In this document: positions 47,061 through 55,414 of the stretch, piece after piece | Layout of the letters: the number at the start of each line of letters is the position of its first letter | Numbering within the stretch: position 1 is the stretch's first letter | Assembly (NCBI GenBank): GCA_022836915.1 | Contig: CP094668.1 | Location: 3,596,001 to 3,660,000 of the forward strand | Direction: 5' to 3' | Length of the DNA: 64,000 bases | Origin: Paenibacillus sp. OVF10 | GTDB lineage: Bacteria; Bacillota; Bacilli; Paenibacillales; Paenibacillaceae | Notes under the pieces: generated by a model | Database searches by the model: none | Told to the model about the DNA's origin: nothing | Seen by the model: the letters and a program-made list of their open reading frames with translations, nothing else | Program-made: the position numbers and the translations under genes

Positions 47061-48638
47061 ATGAAAGACAACTCAAGACAATTGGAATTTATGGAGATAG
47101 ATCTGAGTGAAGAACCTGAAACAGCAGCAGTTCCGGTTCCTGATCGTTCAACCATTGTGCAGTCTGCACATGATACGATGCAGCATCGTGGAGGCATATT
47201 ATCCTCAGAGAAACGTTTTGTGGAGGAAGCAAAGCAGTGGGCAGAGATGGAGGGTGATGTATCCCCGTGGGTTCCCTTTATGAGTTACTGGCCAACGTAT
47301 GGCGTGATGAATGAAGCCCAGCGCAAGTGGTATATGTTTTGGAGGAAGGAAGTACGTCAGGGGAGATACCCGGATACCGATCTGTCCTATCTATTTGTTC
47401 ATATCTACGAGTTAATTAACGGCATTGGCTGGCAGAATCCTCAGGATGGTTATGATCAATTGAAGCAGCTATGGGTGAACTACCGTGAACGGTTGCCCCA
47501 ATTAAATATATATATGCAAGAGTGGATGGTCGATTATGTGCTGGTCCATCAGATGGAGATGTTCTTATCCGAGGTCATGGGCCTTTCGGGCGGATACCTG
47601 CCAGCAGAGATGCTGGATAGGGAGCTGCAACGTATTTTACAGGATAAGGTATCGGATATCTCGCTGAATATGCTGCAAAGATACTATGATTACGATATTA
47701 CACTCAGTAAATTTTATAGAGATGGCGGCAAAGAAGTGATGGAGCAGTACATCCCGCGCGTCATGGCCTTGGTTGATTCGTACCTGGAACGTACGCGACA
47801 AGTTGGACTGTTGCCTGAGTGTGAACCTAACGATGAACGCACCATGGAGCGCATTCTGTTTCGCAAAGCAGTCTATGATGATTCGATCTATGGAAGATCG
47901 GTATCTTTCAGATATATACCCATAGGTGAACAGGCTGAATTTGTGCAGGTGGTTACGCGGATCTATCGATGTACTGAAAATAAACTTCGTGAACTGCTCG
48001 GATTCAGAGGTCGATTGCGAGGACAGACTCTTGAACCCGAACTTGCGAATCTGATTGAGCGTTACCTGGACAGAGCATATGCGATCGAGCAGGCGGAGTC
48101 TGTGGAACAACCGATGATTCGGATTGATACAGAGAAATTGGCATCGTTACAGCAGGAAAGTGAGTATGTGCGATTGGCACTTACAATTGAGGATGATCAC
48201 CCTTCTGAAGTGAAGGATGAAGAGGTTAACAACGCAAATGTTACAAGTAATCCATTCGATGCACTGGAAGCAAGGGATGATATCGCTCCAACTGAAGATT
48301 CGATGGAGCCAGATCCATCTGCAGTAGAGATTGCAACAAGAGTGTCAGCAGAATCGATTGAGTTGCAGTGGGACGAGTCTGCTGAGGCTGATCTGGATGA
48401 AGAATGGCTGCTTTTTGCCAAGGAACTATCCCCTCAGCAGGTACAAACGATTCATGTTCTACTTGGTGCAAGTCCAGATACGGAGCTGATGCGTCTGGCT
48501 GAGCAATATGGAACGATGCCTACGCTTCTGCTGGATGAAATTAATGATGTGGCTATGGAAACGATCGGTGATCTTCTGATTGATGCTGATCGGATTGCTC
48601 CTGATTATATAGATGTGTTCGAACATGTGAAGAGGTGA
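47061..48638 (+). CDS. sngA: TerB-N/TerB-C domain protein, SngA-like (Shango anti-phage system)
   Basis: A 525-residue protein without membrane segments. An acidic N-terminal leader is followed by a TerB-N-like domain (about 55-280; WVPFMSYWPTYGVMNEAQRKWYMFWRKEVRQGRYPDTDLSYLF is characteristic), a central helical part with a long acidic stretch (about 390-440) and a C-terminal region resembling TerB-C (LSPQQVQTIHVLLGA to the end). It is first of three tightly linked genes with a BrxD-like ATPase and a DEAD/DEAH helicase, the gene set of the Shango defence system. GGAGGAGGGTGAG precedes the ATG. The role of the TerB protein in Shango is not established; tellurite resistance is not implied. Naming is by architecture and order. 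Confidence 0.72.
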   Translation: MKDNSRQLEFMEIDLSEEPETAAVPVPDRSTIVQSAHDTMQHRGGILSSEKRFVEEAKQWAEMEGDVSPWVPFMSYWPTYGVMNEAQRKWYMFWRKEVRQGRYPDTDLSYLFVHIYELINGIGWQNPQDGYDQLKQLWVNYRERLPQLNIYMQEWMVDYVLVHQMEMFLSEVMGLSGGYLPAEMLDRELQRILQDKVSDISLNMLQRYYDYDITLSKFYRDGGKEVMEQYIPRVMALVDSYLERTRQVGLLPECEPNDERTMERILFRKAVYDDSIYGRSVSFRYIPIGEQAEFVQVVTRIYRCTENKLRELLGFRGRLRGQTLEPELANLIERYLDRAYAIEQAESVEQPMIRIDTEKLASLQQESEYVRLALTIEDDHPSEVKDEEVNNANVTSNPFDALEARDDIAPTEDSMEPDPSAVEIATRVSAESIELQWDESAEADLDEEWLLFAKELSPQQVQTIHVLLGASPDTELMRLAEQYGTMPTLLLDEINDVAMETIGDLLIDADRIAPDYIDVFEHVKR

Positions 48639-48644
48639 TATTCA

Positions 48645-49987
48645 GTGACAGAACTTAAAATACCAAAGCGGCTGACCACTGCACTTGTAAATTCATTGAC
48701 AGCTGGTGTTGTCCCGAGAATTGGACTGGAGCAGATTGCCGTTGGCCGGAAACCGGAAGTGGAAGCCATTTTGCGGGATATGGACAATATTGCGGAGGGT
48801 GGAGCAGCGTTTAAACTCATTACGGGTCGTTACGGCAGCGGTAAAAGCTTTCTTTTGCAGATGATTCGTAATTATGCGATGGATCGCGAATTTGTTGTGG
48901 CAGATGCCGATCTGTCACCAGAGCGACGATTGGTGGGTACCAAAGGTCAGGGACTTGCCACATACCGCGAACTGATGACTCGTCTGTCTACACGCACACG
49001 CCCGGATGGGGAGCATTGGAGCCGATTTTGCAAAAATGGATCGCCGGGTTGCAACAATCCACGATGCAAAGTCAGAACCTGCGCCCGGATGATCCGGCTC
49101 TGCCGCTGGAAGTAGAGAAGCAGATCTATGCGGTGACGGGAGAGATGCAGAATCTGGTTCACGGCTTTGATTTTGCCAAGGTACTGGCTTCCTATTGGAA
49201 TGGGTACAAGCTCGCTGATGATGATCGCAAACAGGCGGCACTTCGCTGGCTTCGAGGAGAATTTGCAACCAAAACGGAAGCAAAAAAAGAACTGGCTGTT
49301 GGTGTAATCATTGACGATGACAACTGGTATGACTACTTCAAATTATGGTCTGAATTCACAGCGCGCATTGGTTACAAAGGATTACTGTTGTTCATTGATG
49401 AAGCGGTGAATCTGTACAAAATTACAAACAGCGTCTCACGTCAAAGCAACTATGAGAAATTGCTGACGATGTTTAATGATACGATGCAGGGCAAGGCAGA
49501 GCACCTGGGCATATTTGTGGGCGGTACGCCGCAATTTGTGGAGGATGAACGGCGTGGACTATACAGCTATGAAGCGCTTCGCTCCAGGCTTATTGATGGT
49601 CGTTATGCAGCCAAAGCGTATGCAAATTATACGGGCCCGATCCTGAAGCTGGCGATGTTATCGCATGAAGAGATTCTGATTCTGCTCCAGAAGCTGCGGC
49701 AGATTCATGCCCTGCATTTTGGATACAGTGCAAGTCTGACGGATGAACAATTGGTTGATTTTATGCAAACGGCGGTGAATCGACTGGGGGCGGATGAATT
49801 GCTGACCACGCGTGAAGTGGTACGGGACTTTATGGATGTACTGCATACGCTCCACCAGAATCCCGAAGTGACATATACTCAATTACTTGGCGAGCGGGCT
49901 GCCAAACCTCAGGAAACGGTTAAAGGGGCAGATGCTTCCGCAAATACGGATGAACTGGACGATTTCCTGGCGGAGTTTGAATTATGA
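48645..49987 (+). CDS. sngB: BrxD-like P-loop ATPase, SngB-like (Shango; one frameshift)
   Basis: Reconstructed length 447 residues. Walker A is ITGRYGSGKSF near residue 63, Walker B LLLFIDEAVNLYK near 235; the segment IPKRLTTALVNSLTAGVVPRIG at the start and the VGGTPQFVEDERRGLYSYEALRSRL region are typical of the DUF2791/BrxD-like BREX ATP-binding family. The frame is lost in the G-run 49008-49011; one G more gives RPDGGALEPILQKW. GTG start 6 bases after sngA, and the stop overlaps the helicase ATG (ATGA), so all three proteins are made together. The ATPase most likely loads or drives the helicase on invading DNA (inference). Confidence 0.75.
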
Positions 49988-52195
49988 GTGAGAATCCGTT
50001 CTATCGGCTGGCGCCGTTTGTTCAGGAATTTATTTATAAAAAGATGGGAATCGCTTCGTCCTGCCCAGATTGAGGCCTGCAACATCTGTTTTCATACCCC
50101 GCATCATATGCTGATTGCGGCAGGCACAGCCTCTGGCAAAACGGAGGCGGCTTTTTTCCTGCATTGACCGAGCTGTATGAACGGCCTTCAAAATCGGTTG
50201 GCATTTTGTACATTGGACCGCTGAAAGCCCTGATTAACGACCAATTCGAACGTCTTAAGGATCTGTTATCCGAAGGAAATATTCCGGTTTGGCATTGGCA
50301 CGGGGATGTGCCTCAGGCGGAGAAAACAAAACTGATGAAAAATCCGTCCGGTGTGCTCCAGATAACGCCAGAATCGCTGGAAGGTCTGCTCATGAATCGA
50401 CCGAATGCAATCCCGGCGCTGTTTCATGACTTGCGATATGTCATCATCGATGAGGTGCATGCTTTCATGGGAGCGGATCGGGGCATTCAAGTACTCAGCG
50501 AACTTGCCAGAATCGAGCGTATGGCTGGCTGTACACCGCGAAGAGTGGGCTTGTCCGCTACACTTAGTGACTATGATGCGGCTACATCTTGGCTTGCTGC
50601 CGGAACGCAGCAGGGGTGGATGTAGTCTCTTCCCGGGCGGTCGCAAGCTGCGACTGCGGGTGGAACATTTCTCTTTTCCAGATGCGCAGGACGAGGAGCA
50701 GGCGGAGCAGCTTCATAACGCACGTAAAGCGTACTACGACTTCATTTATGAGAGCACACATCGAAAAAAGCGCTGATCTTCACCAACAGCCGTACGGACG
50801 CTGAGGTTACTATTCTTGAGATGCGGCGGGTCGCGGCTCGCAGGCAAGAGCGTGATGTGTTCCATGTGCATCATGGAAGTATCTCCGCCATGCTGAGGGA
50901 AGAGACGGAAGCTGCCCTACGCACTGGATCAGGGCCCGCGGTTGCTGCGGCAACGGTCACGCTTGAACTGGGCATCGATCTGGGCGAACTGGAACGTGTG
51001 GTTCAGCTTGGTGCACCGTATAGTGCGTCCAGCTTTGTACAGCGTCTGGGACGTTCAGGAAGACGAGAGGACATGGCATCAGAGATGCTTTTTGTATGTC
51101 CGGAGGAAGAGGATGAGGAAGCGCAATTGCCAGCACGTATGCCGTGGACGTTGATGCGTGCGATTGCTGTTATCGAACTATATGTAAAAACCAAGTGGGT
51201 CGAGCCGCTTGAAGCCCGCAAAATGCCCATAGGTGTACTTTATCATCAGACGATGAGCATGTTGAAAAGTATGGGGAGGCGGAGCCGAGAGATCTTGCAG
51301 AAGCCATCCTTTCGCTGGCTCCCTTTGCGTTGATAAGACCTGATCAATATCAGGTTTTCCTGAATTACCTCATTGAGACGGATCACCTGCAATGGACAGA
51401 GGATCGAACATTGATTATCGGTCTGACAGGTGAAAAAATCGTGAATAATTATCGCTTCTACGCGGTGTTTAAGGACGATGAGGAACATAAAGTGCTGAAC
51501 GGCTCGGAAGAGATTGGTTCGATTACAACCGTACCCCCACCTGGCTATTGCTTCTCGCTCGCAGGTAAACTGTGGAAAGTGGAAGAGGTCGATCATAAGC
51601 ACAAGGCTGTGTATGTGAAGTCTGCAAAAGGTAAAGTAGATACGCTATGGCTTGGAGCGGGAGGAGATATTCATACGTCGGTGGTACAGAAAATGCGTGA
51701 AGTGTTGTCCGACTCAGTGATCTATCCCTACCTGTCACCACAAGCCGTCAATCGACTTGAACGGGCACGCCGCTTAGCTCGTGAAAGTGGACTGTTGAAG
51801 CAGGTTGTCATTCCGGCAGGGGAGATTCGATGTACGTTCTTCCTTGGGTGGGAAGTAAATCATTCCGTACATTGGAGCGCCTGATGAAGCATAATCTGTC
51901 CAAGAAACTTGCCTTGCGTTCGGTTGTGCCCATGGAGCCCTATTATTTTGTGGTGTCCGGCAAGATCGATGAACGAACATTGTTAGCCGAGATTATGAGT
52001 GAGTGTCGGACGGCCGAAGATGCATCTGCGTTACTGGCTGAAGATGAAGCGCCTTATCTGGGCAAGTATGATGAATTCGTCGCGCCGCCTTTGATCCGTG
52101 AGGCTTTTGCCGTGGATGGGCTGGATCTGGATGGATTGAAGGCAGGTTTACAGCAAACATTGGAGTGGGACTCCTCAGGCTCCAATCGGACATGA
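49984..52195 (+). CDS. sngC: DEAD/DEAH-box helicase, SngC-like (Shango; seven frameshifts)
   Basis: Reconstruction gives about 738 residues of a superfamily 2, Lhr-like helicase: Walker A AAGTASGKTEAAFF, Ia IGPLKALINDQ, DEVH box IIDEVHAFMGADRG, motif III LSATLSDYD, IV LIFTNSRTDAE, V TLELGIDLGELERVVQLGAP, VI QRLGRSGRRED, then a C-terminal domain of about 300 residues. Breaks: A-run 50038-50042 (one extra or two missing), T-run 50152-50157, G-run 50613-50616, C-run 50632-50634, A-run 50764-50769, G-run 51273-51276 and near 51838-51844 (one base lost each). All motifs survive, so the gene is probably functional and the reads wrong; true decay is the alternative. Start ATG 49984 overlaps sngB. 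Confidence 0.75.
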
Positions 52196-52249
52196 CGTTT
52201 TTACGTAATCAGAGTGTGTGAAGAATGGTACAGCAATCGAAGCGACTCG

Positions 52250-52271
52250 GTGTAATAATGTAGTTCAACTT
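52250..52271. repeat. Solo end-like sequence of the 0.2-kb element
   Basis: GTGTAATAATG-TAGTTCAACTT aligns with the right end of repeat copy 1, GTGTAAATGATTAGTTCAACTT, with one gap and two or three differences. It directly precedes the riboswitch promoter. Confidence 0.45.
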
Positions 52272-52287
52272 TTTATACGGAATAGGG

Positions 52288-52316
52288 TTGACACCATCTC
52301 ACCTCCCATGTAATAT
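52288..52316 (+). promoter_or_regulatory. Sigma-A promoter of the riboswitch-exporter transcript
   Basis: TTGACA (52288-52293), a 17-base spacer and TAATAT (52311-52316). Transcription should begin near 52323, about 40 bases before the aptamer. Confidence 0.75.
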
Positions 52317-52363
52317 ATGAAAAGTCGTCACACACGAATTACATCAAATTGCATATATCATTT

Positions 52364-52481
52364 CGTATAACCTCGCAGGCCGAAAGTGTACACAGGGCGA
52401 GGGTCTCTACGGGAAGCCTATACTTCCTAACTACGATGCCAAGGAATCAATGTATTCCTTGCTCGTAGTTAGGATTTTTTG
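52364..52481 (+). promoter_or_regulatory. Variant purine-class riboswitch with overlapping terminator (predicted ON switch)
   Basis: The aptamer has all three junction-linked helices of the guanine/adenine class. P1 is TCGTA (52364-52368) with TACGA (52433-52437). J1/2 is UAA. P2 is CCTCGC (52372-52377) with GCGAGG (52398-52403). J2/3 is GTCTCTAC (52404-52411) against GUUUCUAC in the standard class. P3 is GGGAAG with CTTCCT. J3/1 is AAC ending in the C equivalent to C74, which pairs with guanine-type ligands. Deviations are a 20-base L2 instead of 7, a short L3 CCTATA and one extra A in J3/1; the conserved loop contact GG (52396-52397) with CC (52418-52419) is kept. CCTAACTACGA (52427-52437) also pairs perfectly with TCGTAGTTAGG (52464-52474) in a terminator with an 8-base inner helix and six T. 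Ligand-bound P1 and terminator exclude each other, so ligand should switch the exporter on. Confidence 0.8.
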
Positions 52482-52560
52482 CATTTAGATGGTGTCTGTG
52501 ACCTTGGCATGAACCAACATGCGGGCGTATTTTTCTTATCATCAGGAGGTTTATTCACAA

Positions 52561-53514
52561 ATGAAATATTATCTGTCCGTTCTCGCGGGAGCGATGAGTT
52601 ATGGCATATTATCCACGATTGTGGTTCTGGCGTATGGCGAAGGATATAAACTTGGAGAGGTTGTCGGAACACAGCTGATAACGGGTTTTCTTCTTTCCTG
52701 GATGCTGGCGCTATACACAAGATTTAGAACCAAACGCAAGTCACAGGCAAATGGCAAAACATCAGGAGCCGTGGCACAGGTATTCAAACGGTTGACGTGG
52801 AAACAACGTCTGTTATTGATGGCTGCCGGAACACCAACGGTAATTACAGGTCTCGTGTATTATCAGTCTTTGCGTTATATCCCTGCTTCACTTGCTATTA
52901 TCCTGTTGTTCCAGTTCACATGGATTAGCGTATTGATTCAGGCGATTAGCAAACGTCAACGTCCAGACAAAGTCACGTTCCTGACGTTGATCATTCTGTT
53001 TGGTGGAACCTTACTGGCAGCGGGTTTCCTGGAACAAGGATTGGGTGAGTTCAACGGTCTGGGTATTGCTCTTGGACTAATGGCAGCCGTAAGTTATTCC
53101 CTGTTTGTCTTGTTCAGCGGTAAAGCGGTTCCTTCAGCGCATCCAGCCTTCCGCAGTGCGTGGATGGTTACAGGCGGTTTGATCCTCCTGTGCATTTTGT
53201 TCCCGCCGACATTCCTCTTTAACGGATTGATCTGGAGCCAGTTGCTTGTATTTGGATTGCTGCTTGGATTCTTCGGGGCCTTCATTCCACCAGTATTGTT
53301 CGCTATCGGCGTTCCGCATATTGGTGGTGACATGGCCGGAATATTGGGTGCAGTGGAGCTTCCAATTGCAGTATTGTTATCCTCAATCGTGCTCCATGAG
53401 CATGTCAGCGGATTGCAATGGTTCGGAGTTATTATTGTGCTCATTGGTGTAGCCCTGCCAGAGTTGTATAAATTACGTATGAGACGAAGTCGGAATACAC
53501 CGATCTATTCCTGA
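52561..53514 (+). CDS. EamA/DMT-family exporter under riboswitch control
   Basis: A 317-residue membrane protein with ten hydrophobic segments in two EamA repeats (residues about 5-150 and 165-305), e.g. YYLSVLAGAMSYGILSTIVV and GIALGLMAAVSYSLFVLFSG. I start at ATG 52561, which has AGGAGG eleven bases upstream; the in-frame ATG at 52519 lacks a site. EamA proteins export amino acids, nucleosides and other metabolites. Its leader carries the variant purine-type riboswitch, so purine or a related nucleobase/nucleoside is the best guess for the substrate, comparable with the adenine-induced efflux pump PbuE of Bacillus subtilis, which belongs to another transporter family. It is separated from the defence operon by promoter and leader. 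Confidence 0.88.
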   Translation: MKYYLSVLAGAMSYGILSTIVVLAYGEGYKLGEVVGTQLITGFLLSWMLALYTRFRTKRKSQANGKTSGAVAQVFKRLTWKQRLLLMAAGTPTVITGLVYYQSLRYIPASLAIILLFQFTWISVLIQAISKRQRPDKVTFLTLIILFGGTLLAAGFLEQGLGEFNGLGIALGLMAAVSYSLFVLFSGKAVPSAHPAFRSAWMVTGGLILLCILFPPTFLFNGLIWSQLLVFGLLLGFFGAFIPPVLFAIGVPHIGGDMAGILGAVELPIAVLLSSIVLHEHVSGLQWFGVIIVLIGVALPELYKLRMRRSRNTPIYS

Positions 53515-53562
53515 GTTATACAAAAAGGGATATTGGGAAGCCTGAACGGGAATAACCGTAGT

Positions 53563-53590
53563 AAAGCCTGAGAAATCAGGCTTTTTTTAT
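53563..53590 (+). terminator. Intrinsic terminator after EamA gene
   Basis: AAAGCCTGA-GAAA-TCAGGCTTT followed by a T-run. Confidence 0.9.
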
Positions 53591-53719
53591 TGAAGGAATA
53601 CGGCTCAACCACAATAGCCCAGAGGGGTCATTTTCATTGTCATGCGAATCAGGTATGCTTAAAGAATACATCCGTCTGTTGATTGAATATTGATGGGACA
53701 TCGAATGAGGAGTGTTTAT

Positions 53720-54145
53720 ATGAAAAGCTGGTTTGGAAAAACATGGCCTTGGTTAACACTGGGTCTGACCGTTGTTGTACTGCTTGGATCATTTTTGGTT
53801 TATTTTATGGGCAAAGACTTATCCCCGGGATCTGGAAGTGCTGTAACTGCACAAGCCGAGACAGCGGAGGATTTGAAGGGATATGAAGTCATTGATGTGG
53901 ACGTAAGTAACGATGGTTTTGGACCAGACGTTATCGAGGTGAAAGCTGGCGTACCAACCAAAATCAACTTTATTCTGACCCGGTCGGTGACACATGTCAA
54001 ATCAGTCGGATCACAAAAGCTTGGCATGGATCTATACATGCAAAAGGGACCTAATTATTATACCGTCGATAAAGATCTGCCAAAGGGAGAATATGAGATT
54101 CACTGCGGTATGTATATGATATACGCAACGATTAAGGTCGTATAA
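53720..54145 (+). CDS. Membrane-anchored cupredoxin-domain protein
   Basis: A 141-residue protein: one N-terminal membrane helix (PWLTLGLTVVVLLGSFLVYFM), a short Gly/Ser linker and an extracytoplasmic cupredoxin-like domain (about residues 52-141). The C-terminal copper-site loop EIHCGMYMIYATIKV offers Cys, His and Met ligands, and RSVTHVKSV an upstream His; together they resemble Cupredoxin_1 proteins. Start is ATG 53720, with GAGGAGTG nine bases upstream. It probably binds copper outside the membrane. No copper transporter is adjacent. Confidence 0.85.
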   Translation: MKSWFGKTWPWLTLGLTVVVLLGSFLVYFMGKDLSPGSGSAVTAQAETAEDLKGYEVIDVDVSNDGFGPDVIEVKAGVPTKINFILTRSVTHVKSVGSQKLGMDLYMQKGPNYYTVDKDLPKGEYEIHCGMYMIYATIKVV

Positions 54146-54151
54146 GCAGAA

Positions 54152-54192
54152 GGAGCAAGGTTTCGGGTCACCGAGCTTTGCTCCTTTTTTTG
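54152..54192 (+). terminator. Intrinsic terminator after cupredoxin gene
   Basis: GGAGCAAG pairs with CTTTGCTCC (one bulge), inner CGGGTCACCG, followed by seven T. Confidence 0.8.
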
Positions 54193-54242
54193 GTGCGTGA
54201 TATCATGAGAAAGTGGGTGAAATCGATCAGGAGGTGGCGAAA

Positions 54243-55265
54243 ATGAAAGCGCTATTTATTGGAGGGACAGGCACCATCAGTACGGCCATTACGGAGATGC
54301 TTGCACGGCAAGGCTGTGAACTGTATCTGATTAATCGAGGCAATCATAACCATGACTTACCTAAGGAAGTCAACGTACTTCAAGCGGATATTAATGACGA
54401 GCCACGTGTAGCGGAACTGATAGCTGATCTGGAATTTGATGTTGTGGCAGACTTTATCGCTTTTGTACCGTCTCAATTGGAGAGAGATTACCGTTTGTTC
54501 AAGGATAAAACAAAGCAGTTTATTTTTATAAGTTCAGCATCAGCGTATCAGACTCCTCTGGCTGATTACCGGATCACGGAAGGTACGCCCTTATCGAATC
54601 CATACTGGGAGTATTCTCGCAACAAGATTGCCTGTGAAGACTATCTGATGAAACAATACCGCGAGCATGGATTCCCTGTGACCATCGTGCGTCCGAGCCA
54701 TACGTATGGTGACAAATCGGTACCTCTCGGTGTTCATGGTGCTCAAGGCAGCTGGCAGGTTATCAAGCGCATACGTGAAGGCAAACCCGTTATCATCCAT
54801 GGAGATGGCACCTCACTGTGGACCATTACGCACAATACTGATTTTGCCAAAGGGTTTATCGGGCTTATGGGAAATATCCATGCCATTGGTGAATCGGTAC
54901 ATATCACCTCGGACGAATCCGTCACCTGGAATCAGATTCATGAGATTATCGCCGGTGTGTTGGGAGTTAAGCTTCATGCGGTACATGTACCCTCCGAGTT
55001 CTTGGCAGCATGCAGTGACCAGGATCTTCGCGGCGGTTTGCTGGGGGACAAAGCCAATACCGTTGTGTTTGACAACAGTAAGCTGAAGCGGCTTGTTCCG
55101 GAATTTGTAGCAACGACAAGAGCCGATCAGGGTATTCGAAGTACGATTGAGCACATACTGGCCCATCCTGAATTACAGACCGAAGATCCGGAATTTGATG
55201 TATGGTGTGACAAGGTCGTTGGCGCACTGGACGAAGCGTTATTAAAGATCAGAGATGAGAAATGA
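54243..55265 (+). CDS. NAD-dependent epimerase/dehydratase
   Basis: A 340-residue extended short-chain dehydrogenase. The NAD motif is FIGGTGTISTAI near residue 6; the catalytic Tyr-x3-Lys is YWEYSRNKIACEDYL near residue 125, the upstream Ser in FISSASAY. VRPSHTYGDKSVP and the C-terminal substrate part complete the family picture. GGAGGTGG precedes ATG 54243. It resembles sugar-nucleotide or flavin-type epimerase-like proteins; no pathway partner is next to it, so the substrate is open. Confidence 0.88.
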   Translation: MKALFIGGTGTISTAITEMLARQGCELYLINRGNHNHDLPKEVNVLQADINDEPRVAELIADLEFDVVADFIAFVPSQLERDYRLFKDKTKQFIFISSASAYQTPLADYRITEGTPLSNPYWEYSRNKIACEDYLMKQYREHGFPVTIVRPSHTYGDKSVPLGVHGAQGSWQVIKRIREGKPVIIHGDGTSLWTITHNTDFAKGFIGLMGNIHAIGESVHITSDESVTWNQIHEIIAGVLGVKLHAVHVPSEFLAACSDQDLRGGLLGDKANTVVFDNSKLKRLVPEFVATTRADQGIRSTIEHILAHPELQTEDPEFDVWCDKVVGALDEALLKIRDEK

Positions 55266-55290
55266 GAAGTAAGGCGTTCATGATCAAGTG

Positions 55291-55319
55291 TTTACATTCA
55301 TGCGCTTAATCGTTATAAT
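55291..55319 (+). promoter_or_regulatory. Consensus sigma-A promoter before the giant surface protein gene
   Basis: TTTACA (55291-55296), exactly 17 bases, TATAAT (55314-55319). Start of transcription near 55326. Confidence 0.75.
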
Positions 55320-55342
55320 CAAGAAAAAATGACACTTGTTAG

Positions 55343-55391
55343 GGAGGCCCCCAACTTAGGACATCGTTCCTTTGTTGGGGCCTCCTTTTTG
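55343..55391 (+). terminator. Leader terminator/attenuator before the giant surface protein gene
   Basis: GGAGGCCCCCAAC pairs with GTTGGGGCCTCC around an 18-base loop and is followed by five T. It lies downstream of the consensus promoter and only 25 bases before the start codon of the surface protein gene. It may end the epimerase transcript, but it also lies inside the leader made from the 55291 promoter, so read-through control is possible. Confidence 0.8.
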
Positions 55392-55414
55392 TGTGCCAAA
55401 AAGGAGAGTAGACG

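Noticed and set aside
47061..48638. Tellurite resistance gene
   Set aside because: TerB-like domains occur in many contexts; no TerC, TerD or TerZ gene is here, and the neighbours are ATPase and helicase.
48645..52195. BREX system
   Set aside because: ATPase and helicase are BREX-related, but PglX, PglZ, BrxA, BrxB and BrxC are all absent.
49984..52195. Treating each helicase fragment as a separate gene
   Set aside because: Fragments lack starts and ribosome sites and join into one family-length protein when homopolymer errors are repaired.
52364..52481. Guanidine (ykkC) or preQ1 riboswitch
   Set aside because: EamA-type exporters are sometimes under other riboswitches, but the three-helix junction and bases match the purine class, not ykkC or preQ1.
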